Both the position numbers and the translations under genes were made by a program. This document shows, piece after piece, positions 1 through 3,808 of a stretch of 5,221 nt of DNA; the first letter of the stretch is position 1, and each line of letters starts with the position of its first letter. Source of the DNA: Rhodobacter sp. (GTDB taxonomy: Bacteria; Pseudomonadota; Alphaproteobacteria; Rhodobacterales; Rhodobacteraceae); the NCBI GenBank assembly GCA_013824045.1, contig PNND01000493.1, forward strand, positions 1 through 5,221, read 5' to 3'. The notes under the pieces were generated by a model. That model was given only the letters and a program-made list of their open reading frames with translations. It was not told the origin of the DNA and made no database searches.

Positions 1-126
1 CAGACCGAACTGCTCGCCGACCCCGAGGTCACCGCCGCCCTCTCCCCGGCCGAAATCGCCGAAAAATTCGACTTGGGCTATCACACCAAACATGTCGACA
101 CGATCTTCCGCCGGGTTTTCGGCTGA
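1..126 (+). CDS. purB: Adenylosuccinate lyase, C-terminal end (partial)
   Basis: This is an open frame entering from the left edge and ending at TGA 124-126, which leaves 41 residues. The tail carries LSPAEIAEKFDLGYHTKHVD and ends TIFRRVFG, which I recognise as the C-terminus of the alphaproteobacterial adenylosuccinate lyase, a cytoplasmic homotetramer of the fumarase/aspartase superfamily. The enzyme splits fumarate from SAICAR and from adenylosuccinate in purine and AMP synthesis. The catalytic residues and signature lie outside the window, so the call rests on the C-terminal tail alone. The codon use matches the rest of the window. A hairpin at 159-176 follows the stop and probably ends the transcript. 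Confidence 0.85.
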   Translation, partial: QTELLADPEVTAALSPAEIAEKFDLGYHTKHVDTIFRRVFG

Positions 127-127
127 T

Positions 128-143
128 CTCACGAAAGCGTGAG
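128..143 (+). other. Small hairpin directly after the purB stop
   Basis: CTCACG (128-133) pairs perfectly with CGTGAG (138-143) around an AAAG loop, starting 2 bases after the purB stop codon. No T-run follows. It may protect the 3' end of the purB message or act together with the stronger hairpin at 159-176. The structure is visible in the sequence; its role is inferred. Confidence 0.4.
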
Positions 144-158
144 GCGGGCATCGCGCAG

Positions 159-176
159 GGGCGGAATTTTCCGCCC
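159..176 (+). terminator. Likely purB transcription terminator hairpin
   Basis: GGGCGGAA (159-166) is the exact reverse complement of TTCCGCCC (169-176), giving a stem of 7-8 bp with a very small AT loop. It lies 33 bases after the purB stop and just before the next gene's leader. Only two T residues follow, so it is not a classical intrinsic terminator, but GC-rich alphaproteobacteria often have weak T-tracts. It could also act as an RNA 3'-end stabiliser. Confidence 0.45.
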
Positions 177-205
177 TTGAACCGCACGATTCCATGCTAA
201 CCTTA
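177..205 (+). promoter_or_regulatory. Weak candidate promoter for the small exported protein
   Basis: TTGAAC at 177-182 matches four of six bases of the sigma-70 -35 element, and AT-richer bases that could serve as a -10 (TAACCT at 198-203, or ACCTTA at 200-205) follow 15-17 bases later. The -10 match is poor. It lies immediately after the purB terminator and about 80 bases before the start at 282, which is a sensible place for a promoter. This is a weak prediction. Confidence 0.22.
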
Positions 206-281
206 CTGCCACGTACCGGATGCGGATTTTCCGACCGCCGGTCGCCCTGCTGACAGTCACATGCCAACACAAGGACGACCC

Positions 282-452
282 ATGAAAATCAAGACCACAT
301 TCATTGCGCTCACCCTCTCGCTTGCGCCCACCTTCGCCCTCGCCGGCGGCGGCTGCAATTCCGATAAGATGAACATCACCGCCTCCACCTGCGTGGAAGG
401 CACCGTCTATGACGCCGCAACCGGCGTCTGCGTGCCGCAAACCACCTCGTGA
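282..452 (+). CDS. Small exported three-cysteine protein, function unknown
   Basis: This gene encodes 56 residues. The start is ATG 282, because AAGGA at 271-275 sits 6 bases before it; the in-frame ATG at 261 lacks such a site and would put charged residues ahead of the signal peptide. Residues 1-21 form a signal peptide (MKIK, a hydrophobic stretch, then ALA before Gly22), so the product should be exported to the periplasm or beyond. The mature part is about 35 residues with Cys25, Cys37 and Cys50; the last two lie in a pattern C-x2-G-T-x-Y-D-x3-G-x-C-V. There is no lipobox, since Cys25 follows three glycines. Small proteins of this shape are common hypotheticals in Rhodobacteraceae, and I know of no assigned function. 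An odd number of cysteines leaves one free for a metal, a partner or dimer formation. The gene stands alone between purB and fliG. Confidence 0.75.
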   Translation: MKIKTTFIALTLSLAPTFALAGGGCNSDKMNITASTCVEGTVYDAATGVCVPQTTS

Positions 453-467
453 TCCAAGCCTCGGTAA

Positions 468-486
468 GGGCCGGTTAACCCGGCCC
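468..486 (+). terminator. GC-rich hairpin after the small exported protein gene
   Basis: GGGCCGG (468-474) pairs with CCGGCCC (480-486) around the loop TTAAC, a perfect 7-bp stem 16 bases after the stop at 450-452. No T-run follows. It could end the upstream transcript or insulate the leader of fliG. It is immediately followed by a second, longer hairpin (493-518), so the two form a tandem pair in the 72-base gap. Confidence 0.4.
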
Positions 487-492
487 GCCTAA

Positions 493-518
493 CCTTCCCG
501 AAGCAACCTTCGGGAAGG
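493..518 (+). promoter_or_regulatory. 11-bp perfect hairpin masking the fliG ribosome binding site
   Basis: CCTTCCCGAAG (493-503) is the exact reverse complement of CTTCGGGAAGG (508-518), with the loop CAAC between. The Shine-Dalgarno AAGGA of fliG spans 515-519, so four of its five bases are paired in the 3' arm, and ATG 525 follows 5 bases after it. In an mRNA that begins upstream, the ribosome site would be closed. This resembles a translational switch or RNA thermometer by layout only; no ligand or factor can be read from the sequence. Alternatively it could be the terminator of the upstream gene, though without a T-tract. Confidence 0.55.
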
Positions 519-524
519 ACCCAG

Positions 525-1589
525 ATGCAGGACGAAAGCCCCGTCGCCCTCGCGCGCATCACACCAATACCCGCCGCCGGGCTCATCCCACGCCGCACCA
601 CACCCAGCGAGAAGGCCGCGATCATCGTGCGCCTCATGCTGGCGGAAGGCGAACCCCTCCCCCTCTCAAATCTGCCCGAACACCACCAGACCCGCCTCGC
701 CGAACAGATGGCGCGCATGGGGTTGGTGGACCGGGCCACGCTTGCCACCGTTGTCGACGATTTTCTCACCGCGCTCGATGCCACCGGGCTTGTCTTTCCC
801 GAAGGCATCGACGGCGCGCTGTCGCTGGTTGATGGCCATATCTCCCCCAATGCAGCCAGCCGCCTGCGCCGCATGGCCGCCAGCACCGCCCGCACCGATC
901 CCTGGGACAGGATCGCCGCCCTCCCGCCCGAGGACCTGCTTTCCCTCATCGCGGATGAGGCGCCGGAAACCGCTGCCGTTGCGCTCTCGAAACTCCCCGT
1001 CGCCCGCGCGGCCGAGATTCTGGCCAAGATGCCGGGGGATCGGGCGCGCCGTGTGGCACTGGCCATGTCGCGCACCGCCGCCACCGCGCCAGAAACCCTG
1101 CGCCGCATCGGTCTTGCGCTCGTAGCGCAACTCGACACGCGTCCACCCCGCGCCTTTACGGCGGGCCCCGTTGACCGGATCGGCGCCATCCTGAACGTCT
1201 CGCCTTCCGCCACGCGCGACGATGTCCTGGCCGGGCTGGATGAGGCCGACGCCGCCTTTGCGGAACAGGTCCGCCGCGCGATCTTCACCTTCGCCCATAT
1301 CCCCGACCGCATCGCCCCGCGTGATCTGCCGCGCCTGCTGCGCGCGGTGGATGCGGCCACGCTCACCACCGCCTTCACCGCGGCTCAGGCCGATCCCGCC
1401 CTGTCCCCCGTCGTGGATGCTGTCTTCGCCGCCCTCTCCCCCCGCATGGTCCAGCAAATCCGCGATGACATGGCCGCCCGCGGCAAGGTCACGGCCAAGG
1501 ATGCCGACGCGGCCTTCACCGCAATCGTCACCGCCATCCGCCAGTTGGAAGCCGCGGGCGAACTCACTCTCAAACAAGATGAGGAGTGA
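525..1589 (+). CDS. fliG: Flagellar motor switch protein FliG, divergent
   Basis: This gene encodes 354 residues, close to the usual 330-350. FliG sits on the cytoplasmic face of the MS ring, binds FliF and FliM, and its C-terminal domain meets the stator to generate torque and switching. About residues 26-120 fit FliG-N (SEKAAIIVRLML), 127-200 the armadillo-like middle domain, and 214-350 the C-terminal part, with DRIGAILN (217-224), an IFTF version of MFxF (253-256) and LPRLLRAVD (268-276). Against E. coli torque residues, from memory, Arg307, Asp314 and Asp315 match R281, D288 and D289, but Thr285 and Thr323 stand at K264 and R297. The middle-domain EHPQ motif is EAPE (145-148). ATG 525 is the first start codon after an in-frame stop at 465-467. 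No other flagellar gene is in the window, so it may be a lone or second copy; a working motor role is likely but unproven. Confidence 0.88.
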   Translation: MQDESPVALARITPIPAAGLIPRRTTPSEKAAIIVRLMLAEGEPLPLSNLPEHHQTRLAEQMARMGLVDRATLATVVDDFLTALDATGLVFPEGIDGALSLVDGHISPNAASRLRRMAASTARTDPWDRIAALPPEDLLSLIADEAPETAAVALSKLPVARAAEILAKMPGDRARRVALAMSRTAATAPETLRRIGLALVAQLDTRPPRAFTAGPVDRIGAILNVSPSATRDDVLAGLDEADAAFAEQVRRAIFTFAHIPDRIAPRDLPRLLRAVDAATLTTAFTAAQADPALSPVVDAVFAALSPRMVQQIRDDMAARGKVTAKDADAAFTAIVTAIRQLEAAGELTLKQDEE

Positions 1590-1605
1590 ACGGCCCTATC
1601 CGCCA

Positions 1606-1628
1606 CCCGGCGCATCAATCCTGCCGGG
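1606..1628 (+). terminator. Possible fliG terminator hairpin
   Basis: CCCGGC (1606-1611) pairs with GCCGGG (1623-1628) around an 11-base loop, 16 bases after the fliG stop at 1587-1589. The next 20 bases contain only a short T-run (CTTTCC), so termination by this stem alone is uncertain. Confidence 0.3.
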
Positions 1629-1686
1629 ATCAACCACCCGCCTCTTTCCAAGGACCGCCTTTTCGCCCTTCATCTTGGCCCCAAAT

Positions 1687-1746
1687 ACCCCGCAGGGGGT
1701 GAATGGCGGCGCGGCCCGCGCCGACAGAGGGGGCGGCACGCCCCTT
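1687..1746 (+). repeat. Three consecutive GC-rich hairpins
   Basis: ACCCC (1687-1691) pairs with GGGGT (1696-1700). CGGCGCG (1707-1713) pairs with CGCGCCG (1717-1723) around the loop GCC. GGGGCG (1730-1735) pairs with CGCCCC (1739-1744) around the loop GCA. The spacing is about 20 bases from one hairpin to the next. A fourth stem at 1793-1807 has the same CG-GCA-CG top as the third. The structures can be read directly; a terminator or a repeated-element function is inferred. Confidence 0.5.
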
Positions 1747-1762
1747 CAACCCCGAGCCAAGC

Positions 1763-1778
1763 GCGCAGGCGCGCAGGC
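1763..1778 (+). repeat. Tandem 8-bp direct repeat GCGCAGGC x2
   Basis: Two exact, abutting copies of GCGCAGGC occupy 1763-1770 and 1771-1778 in the non-coding gap. It is short and could arise by replication slippage; no function is suggested by the sequence. Confidence 0.5.
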
Positions 1779-1885
1779 GAGACAAAAGCCACGCGGCGGC
1801 ACGCCGCTCCGCCAGATCACCGCCCCCACCACCTTGCCCCCGCCCGCCACCCCGCCTAGGGTCCGCGCCAAGCAAGGATCCCGCA

Positions 1886-2758
1886 ATGCAGCAGCCGACC
1901 GAAGCCTCCACCCGTCAGGGCATCCTTCTGATGCTGCTCTCGCTCCTGATGTTCACCGCGATGGATGCGCTGGCCAAGGGGCTGGTGCAGCGCTACCCCA
2001 CACCGCAGGTCGTCTGGGCGCGCTTTGCGGGACAGTTGTTCCTTGTCGTGCTGATCTTGAACATTCGCATTGGCCCCTTCCTGCGCACCAAACACCCGCG
2101 CCTGCACGCCCTGCGCTCGCTCACCCAGATGGGCGCGACCGGTTTCTTCTTCGCCTCGCTCACCCATATCGGGCTGGCCGAGGCGACAGCGCTTGCCGAC
2201 ATCAACCCCGTCCTCATCACCCTCGGCGCGGCTCTGTTTCTCGGCGAAAAGCTGGGCCCCCGCCGCATCGCAGGCGTCGTCGCCGCCATGATCGGCGCGC
2301 TCATCATCATCCGGCCCGGCGCGGATGTCTTCACGCCCGCCGCGCTTCTGCCCTTGGCCTGCGCTGTCTGCTATGCTGCCTCGGCGCTTCTCACCCGCAA
2401 AGTCGGCATGACGGAAAGCCCGTGGACCGCCATGTTCTACGGCGCACTCCTCGGCACACTCGTCACCAGCGCCATGATGCCCGCTGTCTGGCAACCCATC
2501 GCCGCGTCGGACCTGTGGCTGTTTGCCATCGTGGGCTGTCTCGGCACCGGGGCGCAGATCTGCCTGATCCGGGCCTTTTCCGTGGCCGAGGCCGGGGCCA
2601 TCGCCCCCTTCGGCTATGGCGGCATCCTGCTCGCAACACTCTGGGGCGTGCTGTTCTATGACGAATGGCCCGATGCGCTCACCTTTCTGGGGGCCTTCAT
2701 CATCGTGGCCTCAGGCACCTATATCTGGCACCGCGAAACACGCGCCAAGCGCGGCTGA
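1886..2758 (+). CDS. EamA/DMT-family 10-helix inner-membrane transporter
   Basis: This gene encodes 290 residues, the usual size for a drug/metabolite transporter with two EamA repeats of five helices. The start is ATG 1886, with AAGGA at 1874-1878 and a 7-base gap; an in-frame ATG at 1703 would add 61 low-complexity residues and is unlikely. Repeat 1 covers about residues 12-142 and ends in the family-typical GEKLGPRRIAG followed by a hydrophobic helix and RPG (120-145). Repeat 2 covers about 152-281 and ends with YDEWPDALTFLGAF (258-271) plus a last helix. The positively charged tail RETRAKRG suits a cytoplasmic C-terminus. Members export or import amino acids, nucleosides, drugs or other small metabolites, and the substrate cannot be read from the sequence. 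It follows a 296-base gap, so it probably has its own promoter, and it converges on the DUF1223 gene with a 2-base gap. Confidence 0.92.
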   Translation: MQQPTEASTRQGILLMLLSLLMFTAMDALAKGLVQRYPTPQVVWARFAGQLFLVVLILNIRIGPFLRTKHPRLHALRSLTQMGATGFFFASLTHIGLAEATALADINPVLITLGAALFLGEKLGPRRIAGVVAAMIGALIIIRPGADVFTPAALLPLACAVCYAASALLTRKVGMTESPWTAMFYGALLGTLVTSAMMPAVWQPIAASDLWLFAIVGCLGTGAQICLIRAFSVAEAGAIAPFGYGGILLATLWGVLFYDEWPDALTFLGAFIIVASGTYIWHRETRAKRG

Positions 2759-2760
2759 CG

Positions 2761-3474
2761 CTATTCCAGCCGCGCCGCCGCCAGCACCGCCGCCGGGCCG
2801 GGCTCCTGCACGATCACGACCACCGGCGCATCGCCGGGTGCCGCCGCCTCGATCTCCAGCGGCATCAGCCCCGGCCAGTCGGCCACCTTGGTCCATTCCG
2901 TCACGATGTTGCGATAGGTCACCAACCGGCCCGCATTCTCGCCCCGCTCGATGGCAACCTCGGCCGCCGGCATATAGCGCACCAACTGCACCAACGCGCC
3001 CCCGGTCAAAGGCGGCTCGGCCACAGCGCGGATGATCACCCGCTCACCCTGCCGCTCGATCGTCAACGTCACCGTCCGGTCCATGGCCAGATGCTTGCCG
3101 ATCAGGTTCACCACCGCATCGGGCGTATTGCCCTCGACCCGGTCCACCCCCCCGATGATCATCTGCGGGGTATAGACCATCCGGCTCTTCACCGCGCGGG
3201 CATACATTTTCTGCCGCTCGGTAAAAGCGGCCTGCGCAAAACTGTCTTCCCAGCCGATGTAATCCCAGTAATCCACATGCAGCGCGAGAGGGATCACCTC
3301 CTGATGCGTCGCCAGTTCCGCCAGAAATTCATCCGCAGGCGGGCAGGACGCACAGCCCTGACTGGTATACAACTCCACCACCACGCCCTCGGTCGATTGC
3401 GCCATCACCGGCGCAGCAAGGCCCAAACCAAGCCACAGGGCCACCCCTTGGGCGGCGCTGACGATATGTCGCAT
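2761..3474 (-). CDS. DUF1223 family secreted thioredoxin-fold protein
   Basis: This gene encodes 237 residues. The start is the ATG at 3474-3472, with AAGGA at 3483-3479 just upstream; a longer frame to 3588 would place 38 charged residues before the signal peptide. Residues 1-25 form a signal peptide (MRHIV, a hydrophobic core, then PVMA before Gln26), so it should act in the periplasm. The mature start VVVELYTSQGCASCPPADEF (31-50) holds a CxxC pair, Cys41 and Cys44, where thioredoxins have theirs. HVDYWDYIGWEDSF (66-79) and YTPQMIIGG (101-109), with a probable cis-Pro at 103, are typical of DUF1223. The family's biochemical function is not established; a thiol-redox role fits the fold and motif but is inference. 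It is divergent from acnA, with which it shares a 334-base control region. Confidence 0.93.
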   Translation of the reverse strand: MRHIVSAAQGVALWLGLGLAAPVMAQSTEGVVVELYTSQGCASCPPADEFLAELATHQEVIPLALHVDYWDYIGWEDSFAQAAFTERQKMYARAVKSRMVYTPQMIIGGVDRVEGNTPDAVVNLIGKHLAMDRTVTLTIERQGERVIIRAVAEPPLTGGALVQLVRYMPAAEVAIERGENAGRLVTYRNIVTEWTKVADWPGLMPLEIEAAAPGDAPVVVIVQEPGPAAVLAAARLE

Positions 3475-3554
3475 CTGGTCCTTCCCGATCTTTCGATCCG
3501 CTCTTCCGGCCTGTCCCCGCCGTTCTCCCGTGTAACAAAAAGCCCGTCCCTGCC

Positions 3555-3578
3555 GCCAATCAAGGTTTTGCGATTGGC
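3555..3578. repeat. Perfect 7-bp inverted repeat, candidate operator
   Basis: GCCAATC (3555-3561) and GATTGGC (3572-3578) are exact reverse complements with a 10-base spacer, AAGGTTTTGC, so the half-site centres are 17 bp apart. The left arm overlaps the possible -35 (TTGATT on the minus strand) of the DUF1223 gene, a position where a dimeric regulator could act. The regulator is unknown. Confidence 0.4.
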
Positions 3579-3600
3579 CCCACCCCATTTTTCACATCCC

Positions 3601-3620
3601 TGCGTGACCTGTAACACGCA
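3601..3620. repeat. 6-bp inverted repeat around TGTAA
   Basis: TGCGTG (3601-3606) and CACGCA (3615-3620) are exact reverse complements separated by ACCTGTAA. Its overall size of 20 bp suits a protein-binding site. The function is inferred from symmetry and position only. Confidence 0.3.
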
Positions 3621-3682
3621 CCCCTGTCGCGCGAATGCCGCAAAATCTCTGCATCTTCCTTACGCAGCGGGGCTGGATTTTC

Positions 3683-3706
3683 GGCATACAATGGCATACA
3701 AAGGCA
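3683..3706 (+). promoter_or_regulatory. Phased GGCATACAA direct repeat overlapping possible acnA -10
   Basis: GGCATACAA occurs at 3683-3691 and again at 3693-3701, exactly 10 bp apart, and a third partial copy (GGCA) begins at 3703. The copies therefore lie on the same face of the helix. Each contains a -10-like hexamer: TACAAT (3687-3692, five of six matches to TATAAT) and TACAAA (3697-3702). TGGATT at 3674-3679 lies 17 bases before the second and could be a weak -35. The acnA promoter, possibly with an overlapping operator, is the likeliest reading. Confidence 0.4.
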
Positions 3707-3716
3707 GCGACACCCT

Positions 3717-3740
3717 TGCCCGACAGGATTCTTTCGGGCA
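3717..3740 (+). promoter_or_regulatory. acnA leader hairpin 1
   Basis: TGCCCGA (3717-3723) pairs perfectly with TCGGGCA (3734-3740) around a 10-base loop (CAGGATTCTT). If transcription starts near 3700-3715, this lies at the 5' end of the acnA message and could stabilise it or bind a regulator. The role is inferred. Confidence 0.35.
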
Positions 3741-3760
3741 TCCGGAATGTTGAACCCGCC

Positions 3761-3775
3761 CTGCCCCATGGGCAG
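3761..3775 (+). promoter_or_regulatory. acnA leader hairpin 2
   Basis: CTGCCC (3761-3766) pairs with GGGCAG (3770-3775) around the loop CAT, ending 22 bases before the acnA ribosome binding site. It does not cover the binding site. With the hairpin at 3717-3740 it makes a structured leader. Confidence 0.35.
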
Positions 3776-3797
3776 TCCGTGAACGCCAGCCACAGCC

Positions 3798-3803
3798 AGG
3801 AGG
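3798..3803 (+). promoter_or_regulatory. Strong acnA ribosome binding site
   Basis: AGGAGG, fully complementary to the 16S rRNA tail core, lies 5 bases before ATG 3809. It is the strongest Shine-Dalgarno in the window and is not part of either leader hairpin, in contrast to the masked site of fliG. This fits high-level expression of a central metabolic enzyme. Confidence 0.8.
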
Positions 3804-3808
3804 CAAGC

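Larger units (their letters stand above)
1590..1885. other. Non-coding GC-rich gap with tandem hairpins, possible dispersed element
   Basis: These 296 bases lie between fliG and the transporter gene, and I see no convincing gene in them. Open frames crossing the gap have low-complexity Pro/Arg/Ala translations typical of GC-rich shadow frames. The stretch holds, in order, the possible fliG terminator, a segment containing ATCTTGGCCCCAAATACCCC (1672-1691), four GC-rich hairpins (1687-1700, 1707-1723, 1730-1744, 1793-1807), a tandem pair GCGCAGGC (1763-1778), and a pyrimidine-rich run at about 1816-1859. The CCAAATACCCC segment followed by G/C hairpins resembles intergenic sequence I remember seeing repeatedly in Rhodobacteraceae genomes, so it may be a dispersed element. 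The promoter of the transporter gene should lie here, but I could not identify it. Confidence 0.5.
3475..3808. promoter_or_regulatory. Divergent control region between the DUF1223 gene and acnA
   Basis: These 334 bases contain no gene that I accept. They are visibly more AT-rich in places than the flanking genes and hold the start signals for both divergent genes. Symmetric elements inside are listed separately: inverted repeats at 3555-3578 and 3601-3620, a phased direct repeat at 3683-3706, and hairpins at 3717-3740 and 3761-3775. The heptamer TGTAACA occurs twice (3531-3537 and 3610-3616). For the minus-strand gene, TTGATT (complement of 3558-3563) could be a -35, but a matching -10 is not clear. 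I found no clear Fnr palindrome or Irr-type iron box. Confidence 0.6.

Noticed and set aside
161..233. Near-duplicate GCGGAATTTTCCG (161-173) and GCGGATTTTCCG (222-233)
   Set aside because: Both are short self-complementary strings that can recur by chance in GC-rich leaders. There is too little to call a repeat family.
261..281. Upstream ATG 261 as start of the small exported protein
   Set aside because: It lacks a Shine-Dalgarno, and the AAGGA at 271-275 is correctly placed for ATG 282, which also gives a normal signal peptide.
407..1577. Long minus-strand open frames (407-1378 and 666-1577) opposite fliG
   Set aside because: Both are low-complexity Arg/Ala/Gly/Ser-rich translations antisense to a gene with clear FliG homology. 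They are expected in GC-rich DNA.
1703..1885. ATG 1703 as start of the EamA transporter
   Set aside because: The 61 added residues are low-complexity and fall across the hairpin element. ATG 1886 has a good ribosome site, and the first membrane helix follows at once.
1222..2661. 479-codon plus-strand frame spanning fliG, the gap and the transporter
   Set aside because: The Pro/Arg/Ser-rich translation matches no family, and it overlaps two well-supported genes in a different frame.
3487..3498. GATC-GAAA-GATC mini-hairpin (minus strand) before the DUF1223 ribosome site
   Set aside because: The stem has only 4 bp and does not cover the ribosome binding site. It is not distinguishable from chance.
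3475..3588. Longer N-terminus for the DUF1223 protein, from 3588
   Set aside because: It would put 38 hydrophilic residues before the signal peptide, and AAGGA lies just before the internal ATG at 3474.
2665..3753. 362-codon plus-strand frame through the DUF1223 gene
   Set aside because: It is His/Arg/Pro-rich and antisense to a gene with signal peptide, CASC motif and family motifs, so it is a shadow frame.
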